NCBI GenBank assembly: GCA_035498715.1
Contig: DATJZV010000047.1
Span: 1-34,355, forward strand
Source: DASPSR01 sp035498715
Lineage (GTDB): Bacteria; Nitrospirota; UBA9217
Reading direction: 5' to 3'
DNA: 34,355 nucleotides
Position numbers and translations under genes: made by a program. The first letter of the stretch is position 1, and every line of letters starts with the position of its first letter. Below are positions 23,237 through 32,028 of the stretch, one piece after another. A model generated the notes under the pieces. The model made no database searches. It was not told the DNA's origin and saw only the letters and a list, made by a program, of their open reading frames with translations.

Positions 23237-24814
23237 CTACCATTCCGCCCTGTCTTTCGGTACGTACCACTTGATGAAGTTGTAGAATATGCCGAGCGGA
23301 GCCGGCTCAATGCCCTTGAATCGTTTGTGTACGATTGGCGTTGCGTCCGGAACATAGAGGAAGGCGTAGGGCTGCTCCTCGGCCAGGATCTCGTGGATGC
23401 GGTAATAAATCTTCTTCCTTTTTTCAATGTCAAAGGTCCGACGCCCTGCAACGAGCAGCCGGTCGACCTCTGTGTTCTTGTAACTGATGAAATTGTATTC
23501 TCCCTTTTTCGTCTTGCTCGAATGCCAGATGTCGTAGAGGTCCGGATCCCGGCCCATGCTCCAACCAAGGATGATGGCCTCGAATGAGCGTTTGTCTATC
23601 TGCTCTAGGAATGCCTGCCATTCCATAACCCTGATGCTGACATCGATGCCTATGGCCTTCAGGTTCTGCTGGATGATCTCGGCAGTTCGGATCCGTTCCG
23701 TGTTCCCCTGGTTCGTCAGGATCGTGAAGCGAAAGGGCCTTCCGTTCTTTTCCCGGATGCCATTACTGTTTTTGTCTTTCCAGCCGGCTTCGGCCAGCAT
23801 CCGGCTCGCTAATCCCGGGTTATAATCGTAGCTCTTAGCATTCGGGTTGTATGCCCATGAGACGTACGAGAACGGACCGGTACATGGTTCTCCGAGACCG
23901 AGGAGGACACCGTCAATGATGCTGCGGCGGTCGATCGCATAGGAAAGGGCCTGCCGGACTTTTACGTCCTGAAAAAGTTGATTAGTCAGGTTGTAACCCA
24001 AGTAGGTATAGGCATTCGCGGGATAACGGAACTTGCGGTAGTTCTCTCTGATCCGCCGCGTCTCGCTTTTTCTGAGGTACTGGAGCGGATTCAGTCCCAT
24101 CATGTCTACGCCGCCGGAGAGCAGTTCCTGGAACATGGTAGAACTGTCGGGTATTATCCGGTAGATGAACTGGTCGATATTCGGCCTGCCCTCGAAGTAT
24201 TCGTCGTTCGCATCGAGCACGATCTTCTGGCCTGCGATCCATTCCTTGAACTTGTACGGGCCCGTGCCTATGGGATTTCGGTTAAAGGAATCGGTGTTGA
24301 TGTCCTTGCCTTCCAGAAGGTGTTTCGGGATCATTCCCATGCTCCAGCTCTCGAGGGCAGGGGAGAAGGGTTCCTTGTATGTCACGCGGAAAATATATTT
24401 GCTCACAACCTCGGCACGAGATACGTCCATATACGAACTGCTATAGGGCGTGGCAACATTCGGATCAATGAATTTGTCATACGAGAACAGACAGTCTTCA
24501 GCGGTGAACTCTACTCCGTCATGCCACTTTACTCCCTTTCGGATGTGAAACGTGATGGTCTTGCCGCCGTTCGAGATATCCCACCGTTCTGCCAGGTCGC
24601 CGATGAGCTTTATGTCCTTGTCATACTTGACGAGACCGTTGAAGATCTGGTCGTTGATCGTTCCTGACGCGGAATCGTTCGCGATTACCGGGTTTAGCCT
24701 CCGGGCGTCGCCGATTGAGCTTTCGACGAAACTGTTGGGGTTCCGTTCGACCTTCTGGCCGCAGGCCGGGAGGAGAAGAAACAGGGCAACTATGGGAGCG
24801 AAAATATTCTTCAT
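23237..24814 (-). CDS. Oligopeptide/dipeptide-binding lipoprotein (SBP family 5)
   Basis: A 525-residue extracytoplasmic solute-binding protein. The signal peptide ends in the lipobox LLPAC with acylated Cys18. Family-5 hallmarks follow: SIGDARRLNPVIANDSASG, DIKLIGDLAERWDIS, WHDGVEFTAEDCLFSYDK, NPIGTGPYKFKEW and the conserved QALSYAIDRRSII. Members bind peptides, nickel chelates or other solutes for an importer made of two permeases and ATPases; none are next to it. The ABC-2 pair downstream is an exporter and not a matching partner. The start lacks a clear ribosome binding site. The gene follows a terminator of the glycolysis operon. Confidence 0.9.
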   Translation of the reverse strand: MKNIFAPIVALFLLLPACGQKVERNPNSFVESSIGDARRLNPVIANDSASGTINDQIFNGLVKYDKDIKLIGDLAERWDISNGGKTITFHIRKGVKWHDGVEFTAEDCLFSYDKFIDPNVATPYSSSYMDVSRAEVVSKYIFRVTYKEPFSPALESWSMGMIPKHLLEGKDINTDSFNRNPIGTGPYKFKEWIAGQKIVLDANDEYFEGRPNIDQFIYRIIPDSSTMFQELLSGGVDMMGLNPLQYLRKSETRRIRENYRKFRYPANAYTYLGYNLTNQLFQDVKVRQALSYAIDRRSIIDGVLLGLGEPCTGPFSYVSWAYNPNAKSYDYNPGLASRMLAEAGWKDKNSNGIREKNGRPFRFTILTNQGNTERIRTAEIIQQNLKAIGIDVSIRVMEWQAFLEQIDKRSFEAIILGWSMGRDPDLYDIWHSSKTKKGEYNFISYKNTEVDRLLVAGRRTFDIEKRKKIYYRIHEILAEEQPYAFLYVPDATPIVHKRFKGIEPAPLGIFYNFIKWYVPKDRAEW

Positions 24815-24981
24815 CCGGGTGATAATCAGTACAAATCGCTGCTCAGCGTTCTCGAGAGCAGTGAGATATTTCTCTTCGTTCGGATCATGCTGCGCGACCT
24901 CGTTTTATAAAATCAGAGATTGTCGCAATTCCTTCTTTCGCGCCCAATGGCAAGGCGAAGGTGGTTGGTCGCAAATGCCTC

Positions 24982-25014
24982 ATACAAAAACAAAAGGGTA
25001 GGCATGGCCTACCC
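24982..25014 (-). terminator. Rho-independent terminator after secG
   Basis: GGGTAGGC (24996-25003) pairs over 8 bp with GCCTACCC (25007-25014) around a 3-nt loop. On the minus strand the stem is followed by a T-rich tract (complement of 24982-24995). It lies about 40 bp after the secG stop and ends the gap-pgk-tpiA-secG unit. Confidence 0.85.
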
Positions 25015-25052
25015 GCGAGTATGTGACTCGATATCAACGCTTCACAATCTAA

Positions 25053-25379
25053 CTATTTTGCCGGTGATGGTGCTGGGGCCTGCGTGGGTGGCGCAAGCGG
25101 TACCGGGGCCGGCTGAGCCTGTTCCTGTTTAATTCCTTCCATGACCGAGCTCTTTTTTGACGTTGTGAGCGCGAGGCCGAGCGATGTGATCATAAAAAGG
25201 ATTGCGGCACCGGTCGTGAGCTTGGCCAGGAAGCTTTGCGCGCCCCTCGGCCCGAATACGGTTTGAGATGCTCCACCGAAGGCTGCGCCTATATCCGCGC
25301 CCTTTCCTTTCTGCAAAAGAACCATCGACACCAGAATGGCAGAGACGATGATATGGAGCGTTATTAAAAAGATACGCAT
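25053..25379 (-). CDS. secG: Preprotein translocase subunit SecG
   Basis: A 108-residue inner-membrane subunit of SecYEG. Two transmembrane helices are seen at about 2-20 and 48-70, flanking the conserved loop LLQKGKGADIGAAFGG and SQTVFG. The C-terminal tail (about 80-108) is Pro/Ala/Gln-rich, a common low-complexity end in SecG. GAGGAGG lies five to six bases before ATG 25379, which decides this start over an upstream in-frame codon. It follows tpiA, a frequent arrangement. Confidence 0.95.
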   Translation of the reverse strand: MRIFLITLHIIVSAILVSMVLLQKGKGADIGAAFGGASQTVFGPRGAQSFLAKLTTGAAILFMITSLGLALTTSKKSSVMEGIKQEQAQPAPVPLAPPTQAPAPSPAK

Positions 25380-25487
25380 TACTACCTCCTCTTGAAAAAC
25401 TATTTTGGACAAGGATTGTCAGGGAAAATCCTGCGGTTGATTCTTCTTAATCTGCTATATCCGCGCCGAGACAATCTTCACTTTTGT

Positions 25488-26249
25488 TCATGTAAAATTT
25501 ACGAGCGCCGCAAACGACTCAGGCTTCAGGCTCGCCCCGCCCACGAGCGCACCGTCGATGTCTGGCATAGCCATGAGCGTCGACACGTTCTCCGGCGTCA
25601 CACTCCCGCCGTACTGTATGCGAAGCGCGCTAGCGATCTCCTTGCCGTAAGCGATCTCACTCTTTTTCCGGATGAAGCTGTGGATCTCGTTCGCCTGGTC
25701 AGGTGTTGCGGTCTTGCCGGTGCCGATGGCCCAGACCGGTTCGTATGCGATGATCACCTTCTGCATCTCAGCAGCTGTGACGCCCTTGAACGCGCCGGTG
25801 ACCTGACGTTCGATTACGTCGTTTGCCTTGCCTGCCTCGCGCTCTTTCAGCGTCTCGCCAACACATACGATAGGGAGCAGGCCTTTGTTCAGAGCCTGCC
25901 TGAGCTTCTTGTTCACAGTTTCGTCACTTTCACTGAAGAATTGCCTTCGTTCGCTGTGGCCTATGATAACATATTTGCAGCCCAAATCCAACAGCATCTC
26001 CGCCGAAATTTCTCCGGTAAAGGCGCCTTTGTCCTCCCAGTGCAGGTTCTGAGCCGAGAGGGCGATGCCGGTTCCGTTGATCACGCTGGCTACGGAATGG
26101 AGAGCAGTGAACGGCGGAGCGAGAACGATGTCCCTTTCCTTGATCCCGGCGATGAGCGGGATAAGCTTGCTGGCCAGTTCGCGAGCCTCGACCGTCGTCT
26201 TATTCATCTTCCAATTTCCTGCTATAATGGGCCGTCGTTTAGCGTTCAT
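25488..26249 (-). CDS. tpiA: Triosephosphate isomerase
   Basis: A 253-residue TIM barrel that interconverts dihydroxyacetone phosphate and glyceraldehyde-3-phosphate. Lys14 lies in GNWKMNK, the catalytic His in IIGHSERRQFF near residue 97 and the catalytic Glu in AYEPVWAIGTGKTATP near residue 168. GGS at YGGSVTPEN binds phosphate. AAGAGG stands five bases before ATG 26249. It is the third gene of gap-pgk-tpiA-secG. Confidence 0.98.
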   Translation of the reverse strand: MNAKRRPIIAGNWKMNKTTVEARELASKLIPLIAGIKERDIVLAPPFTALHSVASVINGTGIALSAQNLHWEDKGAFTGEISAEMLLDLGCKYVIIGHSERRQFFSESDETVNKKLRQALNKGLLPIVCVGETLKEREAGKANDVIERQVTGAFKGVTAAEMQKVIIAYEPVWAIGTGKTATPDQANEIHSFIRKKSEIAYGKEIASALRIQYGGSVTPENVSTLMAMPDIDGALVGGASLKPESFAALVNFT

Positions 26250-26339
26250 AAAAACCTCTTTTTTTCTCGCATAGGCACAAAGGACTCCAAAAGGAATTTC
26301 TGTTTCTACTTTTCGACCTTCGCGTGCTTTGCAAGGACA

Positions 26340-27533
26340 TTAGTCTGTATCATTCATAAGCGCAGAGAGCCCCGGTAATTCTTTTCCCTCGAGAAGTTCG
26401 AGCGATGCTCCGCCACCCGTCGATATGAAGCTGATGCTGTCGGACACCCCCGCCTTGTGCACCGCCACGTCAGTGTCGCCGCCACCGACAATGGTGAGGG
26501 CATACGAATCCGCCACCGCGCGGGCGATCGCGAACGTACCGCGGGAGTAAGCATCTTTTTCAAACATGCCCATAGGACCGTTCCAGATTACGGTCTTGGC
26601 ATCCTGGAGCGCCTCCGCAAAGAGCCTCGTAGTGGCAGGACCGATATCGAGCCCAACCCATCCATTTGGAATCTCCTGGGAAGTAACGATCTTGGTCTCT
26701 GCCCCGTCATTCATATTCTCGGCAACGACGAAATCGACCGGCAGATAGAATTTGGTCCCCGTATCGCGCAGCCCTTTGCGGATGTGCTGGGCCATTTCGA
26801 GCATTTCCGTCTCGACGAGGGAGTTGCCCACTTCCTGACCACGGGCCTTGATGAACGTGAAGGCCATAGCGCCGCCGACGATGATCTTGTCCACCTTGTT
26901 CTGCAGGTTCTCGATCACGCCGATCTTGCCCGAGACCTTTGCCCCGCCGAGAATCGCTACAAAAGGACGTACGGGGTTTGCGACGGTCTTCTGGAGATAG
27001 TCAATTTCCTTCTTCATGAGAAACCCTGCTACGGCATATTTCACGTGTTTGGTGATGCCGAACGTCGAGGCATGCGCCCGGTGGGCCGTGCCGAAGGCGT
27101 CGTTCACATACACGTCAGCGATGGAGGCCAATGCCTTGGAAAATGTCTCGTCGTTCTTTTCTTCCTCGGCGTGGAACCGGAGATTTTCGAGCAGGACCAC
27201 ATCCCCGGGACGCATGCCTTGCACCGCGTGTACTACATCCGGCCCGATACAGTCGCTCAGGAATTTCACCTCTTTGTTCAGGAGACGATTCAGCCGCTTG
27301 GCCACCGGCGCGAGGCTGTACTTCGGATTAGCCTTGCCCTTGGGTCGGCCGAGATGCGACGCGAGGATCACCTTCGCACCCTCATCGATTGCATAGTTGA
27401 TTGTCGGGAGTGTCGAGCGAATCCTGCCGTCGTCAGTAATGTTGCCGTTTTCATCAAGCGGCACGTTGAAGTCGGCCCGGATGAAGACCCGCTTGCCTTT
27501 TAAGTCAACTTTTTGGATCGTCTGTTTGTCCAT
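26340..27533 (-). CDS. pgk: Phosphoglycerate kinase
   Basis: A 397-residue monomeric kinase that makes ATP from 1,3-bisphosphoglycerate. Motifs are RVFIRADFNVPLDENG near the N terminus, ILASHLGRPKG, the nucleotide-site GPMGMFE and the C-terminal GGGDTDVAV. AGAGGTGG precedes ATG 27533 by six bases; an upstream in-frame start at 27563 lacks this support. It lies 136 bp after gap and 90 bp before tpiA. Confidence 0.98.
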   Translation of the reverse strand: MDKQTIQKVDLKGKRVFIRADFNVPLDENGNITDDGRIRSTLPTINYAIDEGAKVILASHLGRPKGKANPKYSLAPVAKRLNRLLNKEVKFLSDCIGPDVVHAVQGMRPGDVVLLENLRFHAEEEKNDETFSKALASIADVYVNDAFGTAHRAHASTFGITKHVKYAVAGFLMKKEIDYLQKTVANPVRPFVAILGGAKVSGKIGVIENLQNKVDKIIVGGAMAFTFIKARGQEVGNSLVETEMLEMAQHIRKGLRDTGTKFYLPVDFVVAENMNDGAETKIVTSQEIPNGWVGLDIGPATTRLFAEALQDAKTVIWNGPMGMFEKDAYSRGTFAIARAVADSYALTIVGGGDTDVAVHKAGVSDSISFISTGGGASLELLEGKELPGLSALMNDTD

Positions 27534-27669
27534 GCTGAACCACCTCTGCCGAAAAAACGCCAAGTATTAATTACATGCTCACATAAATCCAAAAGTCCAA
27601 TATTCCCCCGTGTATATTTCAGGCATTCACCATGTTTGGAGATGAGGACTTCATGTTGAGATCCGTATT

Positions 27670-28677
27670 TTACAAGCCCTTTTTCGCCATAAAGAGGATG
27701 AGGTCGCGCAACCGGCATGAGTACCCCCACTCATTGTCATACCAGGAGATCACCTTCACCATGGTCCCCTCCATCACGCTCGTGAGCGCGGCGTCTACGA
27801 TGGAGGAGTGCGGGTTGCCCTTGAAGTCTATCGACACGAGGGGTGACTCCTCGATCTGGAGGATGCCCTTCATTTTTCCGTTGGCAGCTTCTTTAAGAGC
27901 GGCATTTACATCCGCTGCCGTGGTTTTTTTCGAGACCTCGGCCACGAGATCCACGACCGAAACGTCCGGCGTGGGAACGCGGAGCGACATGCCGTCGAGC
28001 TTGCCCTTGAGTTCGGGGAGTACGAGCGATACGGCCTTGGCCGCGCCCGTGGACGTGGGGATGATCGAGACTGCAGCAGCGCGGGCCCTGCGCAGGTCCT
28101 TGTGCGGCAGGTCGAGGAGCTGCTGGTCATTGGTGTAAGAGTGGATTGTGTTCATGAGGCCGTGTACGATGCCGAAATTATCATTAATCACCTTGGCTAT
28201 GGGTGCCAGACAGTTGGTCGTGCAGGAAGCGTTCGAGACCACGTGGTGCTTCGCCGGATCATAGGTGTTTTCATTTACGCCGAGCACGAAGGTAGCATCC
28301 GGTTCCTTGGCCGGCGCCGAGATGATGACCTTCTTTGCGCCCGCGGTAATATGTTTGCCCGCGCTCGCTTTGTCCACGAAGCGGCCGGTGGACTCGATGG
28401 CAACGTCGATCTTAAGGTCTTTCCAGGGCAGTTCCGCGGGATCTTTTTTCGCCACAACGGCAATTTCCTTACCGCCAACAATGAGCTTGCCGTCGCCGGC
28501 ATTGACATCGGCCTCAAACCCGCCGAAAATCGAGTCATATTTAAGCAGATGCGCGAGCGTCTTTGCGTCAGTGAGGTCATTGATCGCCACGATCTCGATA
28601 TCCTTATTCCCGAGCGATGAGCGGAACACATTTCTCCCAATCCTGCCGAATCCGTTGATTGCAACTTTTACCGCCAT
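27670..28677 (-). CDS. gap: Glyceraldehyde-3-phosphate dehydrogenase
   Basis: A 335-residue phosphorylating GAPDH. The Rossmann motif INGFGRIGRNVFR is at 7-19; Asp34 in INDLTD suggests NAD preference. Catalytic Cys152 lies in SNASCTTNC and His179 in MNTIHSYTNDQ. The start has AAGGAGG seven bases upstream. It is the first gene of the glycolysis unit, and a candidate promoter overlaps the end of the DUF1015 gene. Confidence 0.98.
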   Translation of the reverse strand: MAVKVAINGFGRIGRNVFRSSLGNKDIEIVAINDLTDAKTLAHLLKYDSIFGGFEADVNAGDGKLIVGGKEIAVVAKKDPAELPWKDLKIDVAIESTGRFVDKASAGKHITAGAKKVIISAPAKEPDATFVLGVNENTYDPAKHHVVSNASCTTNCLAPIAKVINDNFGIVHGLMNTIHSYTNDQQLLDLPHKDLRRARAAAVSIIPTSTGAAKAVSLVLPELKGKLDGMSLRVPTPDVSVVDLVAEVSKKTTAADVNAALKEAANGKMKGILQIEESPLVSIDFKGNPHSSIVDAALTSVMEGTMVKVISWYDNEWGYSCRLRDLILFMAKKGL

Positions 28678-28783
28678 GGTAGCCTCCTTAGAAGTGCAAA
28701 TTTAAAATTGAAAATTCAAATAAAATCCGAAGCCGGAGTCTAAAGCGCCATGCTCCTTGAGCTTTGACCTTCTAAATCTATCT

Positions 28784-28814
28784 ATTATAACTTATTCATC
28801 ACCAACCCCGTCAA
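28784..28814 (-). promoter_or_regulatory. Candidate promoter of gap, overlapping the DUF1015 stop
   Basis: The minus strand has TTGACG (28814-28809) and a perfect TATAAT (28789-28784), but the spacer is 19 bp, longer than optimal. The -10 box overlaps the DUF1015 stop codon. The leader to ATG 28677 would be about 100 nt. Confidence 0.4.
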
Positions 28815-30107
28815 AAGCTTGGGATAGAAGTATGTGGCCTTCTGCGGCATGCGTTCTCCCGCAGCAGCAACATCCTTTACCTCATTCACCTTGGTGGGGT
28901 TCATGAAGAAGATAACATCGGCAGACCCGTCCTGGACCCGCTTCACCGCTGCATCTGCCTCTTTGATATACTCAATGTTGATGCCGAGCTTGTGGGTCTC
29001 CATCTTAATCCCCAGCAGCTTGTCGATGACAAGATGGTGAAGGATCGAGACGTCCAACCGTCGGTACGCCCGGGACTTATCCGGAAGAAGGGCGTCCATG
29101 TCCGACTCGTTCCTGAGGGTCAGGAGATAGTAGCTGTGCTCGTCTTTGACCCTCATGCCGAAGACATGGGCATGGTCCGCACGATGCGCCAGGGTGTCCA
29201 GGACCGTCCGCCGGTCTGCATGCTCTGACTTCTTGTCGAAGTCAATCCGCTCGATATTGAAGTACCGGTTCAAATCATCCTCGAACCGCTTTGGATGGAA
29301 GTCGGTCAGGTTGAAAAGCGCACGGTGTGCCGGAAGGATAGTGAGCCCCGGGTCTTCCATTCGTGCTAGATACATGGCCACATAGTTGTATGGTTCTTTC
29401 CCTGTAAAGATGCCTGCTACTTTTCGCCGTTCATTCCGATAGGTCAACGCTGTATCGTACCGATGATGGCCGTCGGCAATGAAAAAGGGCTTGTCCGCCA
29501 TTTCCCGGACAATGGTCTCGATATCCTTTTTGTCGGTCAGTGACCACATCCGGTGCAAAACTCCATCGCTGTTCGTAGCCTCCATTTCGGGCTTCGAGTT
29601 CGTTTTCGCGAGGATACCTGAGACCTTTCCCTGCGGATCGGAGAAGAGCGAGAAGATCTGGCTGAAGCTCGCCTTGCATGCGCGGAGGAGATTCAGGCGG
29701 TCCGTCTTTGGCCCGGAGAGCGTCGTTTCATGCGGCTTGACGATGCCTGAATCGTAATCCTCTATCCTGACCAGGCAGACTAATCCGCGGAGCTTCTTGA
29801 GTGTGCTCCCTACGGTATATTCCATCTCATAAATATAGATGGCAGGATCTTGACTCTGATGCAGGATATTCTTTTTGAACCAATCATCCAGGAGAGCGGC
29901 AGCACGGGTATACCGGTTATCTCCCTCAGTATCACCGGGGCTCTCGAGCCCGTATTCGAGCCGGACGATGTTATAAGAGCTTTTTCTGTAGAGTTCCTGC
30001 TGTTCGGCCTGTGATATGATGTCATAGGGCGGACAGACGAGGTTGCTGATGCTGCCTGCCTTAGTCAGGTTATATACAATTCCCCTGAAAGGGATTATTG
30101 TTGCCAT
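28785..30107 (-). CDS. DUF1015 family protein
   Basis: A 440-residue, full-length DUF1015 protein of unknown function. The N-terminal IIPFRGIVYN and VCPPYDIIS, the KPHETTLSGPKTDRLNLL stretch and the central FIADGHHRYDTALTYRNE signature identify the family. There is no signal peptide or membrane segment, so it is probably cytoplasmic. The conserved His-His-Arg segment looks like a catalytic or metal site, which is inference. AAGGA precedes ATG 30107 by about eight bases. It is divergent from ribF and upstream of gap. Confidence 0.88.
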   Translation of the reverse strand: MATIIPFRGIVYNLTKAGSISNLVCPPYDIISQAEQQELYRKSSYNIVRLEYGLESPGDTEGDNRYTRAAALLDDWFKKNILHQSQDPAIYIYEMEYTVGSTLKKLRGLVCLVRIEDYDSGIVKPHETTLSGPKTDRLNLLRACKASFSQIFSLFSDPQGKVSGILAKTNSKPEMEATNSDGVLHRMWSLTDKKDIETIVREMADKPFFIADGHHRYDTALTYRNERRKVAGIFTGKEPYNYVAMYLARMEDPGLTILPAHRALFNLTDFHPKRFEDDLNRYFNIERIDFDKKSEHADRRTVLDTLAHRADHAHVFGMRVKDEHSYYLLTLRNESDMDALLPDKSRAYRRLDVSILHHLVIDKLLGIKMETHKLGINIEYIKEADAAVKRVQDGSADVIFFMNPTKVNEVKDVAAAGERMPQKATYFYPKLLTGLVMNKL

Positions 30108-30158
30108 CTATTGAATCCTTGCCGGAAGCCCGCCGTAAATATGCTCTAAAAGACTTCA

Positions 30159-30188
30159 TTTATAGCATAGCGACTGTTTTATTGTCAA
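30159..30188 (-). promoter_or_regulatory. Promoter of the DUF1015 gene
   Basis: The minus strand has a perfect TTGACA (30188-30183), 18-bp spacer and TATAAA (30164-30159). The leader to ATG 30107 is about 45 nt. It is back-to-back with the ribF promoter. Confidence 0.6.
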
Positions 30189-30209
30189 TACATTTTGCGT
30201 AACCCATGG

Positions 30210-30238
30210 TTGACAATTTTGTCTCATTGTGCGATTAT
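30210..30238 (+). promoter_or_regulatory. Promoter of ribF at leaderless spacing
   Basis: A perfect TTGACA (30210-30215), 17-bp spacer and GATTAT (30233-30238). Ten bases separate the -10 box from ATG 30249, which has no Shine-Dalgarno sequence. Confidence 0.55.
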
Positions 30239-30248
30239 CCCTGCGCAT

Positions 30249-31175
30249 ATGAGGATCGTTCGTGGTGTAAAAAACTATAATGAGAAGCTCCCAAATCCTG
30301 TGCTCACCCTTGGCAACTTTGACGGCGTGCATCTGGGGCATCAGGCGATATTCAAAAAAGTCGTGGAACGGGCAAGGGAGATCCGAGGCACAAGCATCGC
30401 CTTCACGTTCGAGCCTCATCCGCTCAAGGTCCTCGCGCCGGAACGCTCGCCAAAACTTCTGAACACCTTTCACGGGAAGATGAAGCTTTTTGAGGCCGCA
30501 AGCATCGAAGTGGTCATCTGTGCGAACTTCACCAGGGCTTTTGCCGACCAGAACTCCGAAGACTTTGCACGCGAAGTTCTCCATAAGAGAATCGGGGTTA
30601 AAGAGATATACGTGGGCTACGACTATGCGTTCGGCAAAGGCCGCGAAGGGAGCATCGAGTCCCTCAGGGAAATGGGGAAGGTCTACGGGTTCGAGGTCGG
30701 GATCATTGAACCGGTGAAGGTGGACGAGGTGGTGGTGAGCAGTTCCGTAGTCCGTGAACTTATATCGAGCGGCCGTGTCGATGAAGCTTTCCGGCTTCTG
30801 GGCAGGTACTACACCATCGAAGGAGAGGTCGTGCACGGCGCCCATAGGGGCCAAACCCTTGGCTTTCCCACCGCCAATCTGAAAACGGCCAATGAGCTCA
30901 TTCCGGCGTATGGCGTCTATGCCGTTCTTGCCGATGTCGATGATCACAGACTGAAAGGCGTGGCCTCCGTCGGCGTGCGGCCTACATTTGACTCAGGTCC
31001 GGTTTCTCTAGAAGTATACCTCTTCGAATTCGCCGAAGTTCTCTATGGTAGGCAAATGGATGTGTCCTTTGTGAAGCGGCTGCGTGGGGAAGAGAAATTC
31101 CCCGATGCCGAGTCGCTGGTGCGCCAGATACAGAAAGACGTCCAGAAGGCAGAACTGGTCCTGCAAGGACTCTGA
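30249..31175 (+). CDS. ribF: Bifunctional riboflavin kinase / FAD synthetase
   Basis: A 308-residue enzyme that makes FMN from riboflavin and then FAD. The N-terminal nucleotidyltransferase domain carries LGNFDGVHLGHQ (21-32) and SSSVVRELI near residue 160. The C-terminal flavokinase domain has HRGQTLGFPTANL near residue 200 and a Glu-bearing VSLEVYLFEF. Length is normal. I start at ATG 30249 because promoter position and homology agree; an upstream in-frame ATG at 30195 lies before the promoter. FMN riboswitch features are not present. It is monocistronic on present evidence. Confidence 0.96.
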   Translation: MRIVRGVKNYNEKLPNPVLTLGNFDGVHLGHQAIFKKVVERAREIRGTSIAFTFEPHPLKVLAPERSPKLLNTFHGKMKLFEAASIEVVICANFTRAFADQNSEDFAREVLHKRIGVKEIYVGYDYAFGKGREGSIESLREMGKVYGFEVGIIEPVKVDEVVVSSSVVRELISSGRVDEAFRLLGRYYTIEGEVVHGAHRGQTLGFPTANLKTANELIPAYGVYAVLADVDDHRLKGVASVGVRPTFDSGPVSLEVYLFEFAEVLYGRQMDVSFVKRLRGEEKFPDAESLVRQIQKDVQKAELVLQGL

Positions 31176-31456
31176 ATCCATACCGTGCTTGGGGGTATGG
31201 TAACTATCGTATTCTGACGGTTGCCTTGCGATTGACGCAATCATCTTCTTTCAGAATGCGACGCTGAGGGCTCTTACATTTCTGTTCTGGAAGACTAAAA
31301 CCGCTCCATCCATTGTTATTTTCCTGTTAATGCGTGATGGGATTCTTATGACGGCGGCTCAAGCGCTATCAAGATACTTAAACGATTTTAAAATAAAGAT
31401 TCCAAACCATAAACGATTGGTGGTGAAAAAATATAAGCGCAAGGAGGTGATGACCG
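31176..31456. other. Intergenic region between ribF and the 21-residue gene
   Basis: It begins with a 7-bp hairpin CCATACC/GGTATGG (31178-31200) directly after the ribF stop. The rest is AT-rich without a gene. A TATAAG (31432-31437) lies just before the next ribosome binding site but has no good -35, and I cannot place the promoter of the small gene. Confidence 0.4.
31178..31200 (+). terminator. Weak terminator-like hairpin after ribF
   Basis: CCATACC (31178-31184) pairs with GGTATGG (31194-31200), with a 9-nt loop. It starts 3 nt after the stop codon. No T tract follows, so its action as a terminator is doubtful. Confidence 0.35.
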
Positions 31457-31522
31457 ATGGCGTGTGGGAAAAAATGCGGAACTAAGAAGTCGACCAAAAA
31501 GAAGACGGCGAAGAAAAAATAA
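31457..31522 (+). CDS. 21-residue lysine-rich peptide with CGKKCG motif
   Basis: The frame encodes MACGKKCGTKKSTKKKTAKK plus a final Lys: an N-terminal Cys-x3-Cys followed by an almost pure Lys/Thr tail, with no acidic residue. It is too short for usual gene calling. Support: AAGGAGGTGAT (31441-31451) is complementary to the full 16S 3' tail, with 5 nt from there to ATG; a strong terminator starts 6 nt after the stop codon. The tail resembles small histone-like or nucleic-acid-binding peptides, and the Cys pair could bind metal. I do not recognise a family. No function is assigned. Confidence 0.6.
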   Translation: MACGKKCGTKKSTKKKTAKKK

Positions 31523-31528
31523 CGTATC

Positions 31529-31558
31529 CGGCGGGTGAAGCTACCCGCCGTTCTTATT
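31529..31558. terminator. Bidirectional rho-independent terminator
   Basis: CGGCGGGT (31529-31536) pairs over 8 bp with ACCCGCCG (31543-31550) around a 6-nt loop. TTCTTATT follows on the plus strand. On the minus strand a T-rich tract follows a few bases after the stem (complement of 31514-31521). It separates the 21-residue gene (+) from the DUF1844 gene (-), and serves both. Confidence 0.85.
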
Positions 31559-31973
31559 GCTTACCGTCGATGGACTTGACGTACTGCATGCGGAGATTAA
31601 ATAAGGCAGAATCAAGCAGTGCCTGCTCATCCTGGGTCAAGTTGCCCTTGGTCTTATCCTTTAGCAATCCGAGAATATCGATGATCTGTTTAGCGGCCGG
31701 CAGGTTTTGTTCAGATTGCTGGGTTTGCGGATTCGGGATGGAACCAAGACCTACCTGAGCTGTTGTGGCAAGAATCAGAATAAGCGCTGAAAAATCCAGC
31801 TGAGTAAAAGGTTCCGTTTTTTTCTGCTCGGAGGAACTACTCATGGTGCGTTGAGCGCCAGAAGGTTCTTGTTCAGACTGCACGGCCGACGGCTCCGAAG
31901 AATCGCCGCCGGCTTCGAACGAGGATACGCGGCGGTCGCGCTCGATGAATTCATTTTTTTTCTTCTCTTCCAC
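31554..31973 (-). CDS. DUF1844 domain protein
   Basis: A 139-residue protein. The first ~65 residues are charged, Ser/Glu/Gln-rich and probably disordered. The DUF1844 domain follows: LDFSALILILATTAQVGLGSIPNP, LPAAKQIIDILGLLKDKTKGNLTQDE and LLDSALFNLRMQYVKS (read in parts). Function is unknown. The start is GTG 31973, set by AAGGAGG seven bases upstream; a TTG at 32006 is in frame but unsupported. It is divergent from cbiX and convergent with the 21-residue gene. Confidence 0.88.
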   Translation of the reverse strand: MEEKKKNEFIERDRRVSSFEAGGDSSEPSAVQSEQEPSGAQRTMSSSSEQKKTEPFTQLDFSALILILATTAQVGLGSIPNPQTQQSEQNLPAAKQIIDILGLLKDKTKGNLTQDEQALLDSALFNLRMQYVKSIDGKQ

Positions 31974-32028
31974 GACCCAACCTCCTTGCGTCAAAACTTG
32001 CCCCAACTCATTGATATCTTGTCATATA

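Noticed and set aside
26457..27503. 348-codon plus-strand frame opposite pgk
   Set aside because: The His/Asp/Arg-rich product is a typical antisense shadow of a GC-rich conserved gene. Similar shadows lie opposite hemE (20292-21287), tpiA (25392-26378) and ribF (30156-30947).
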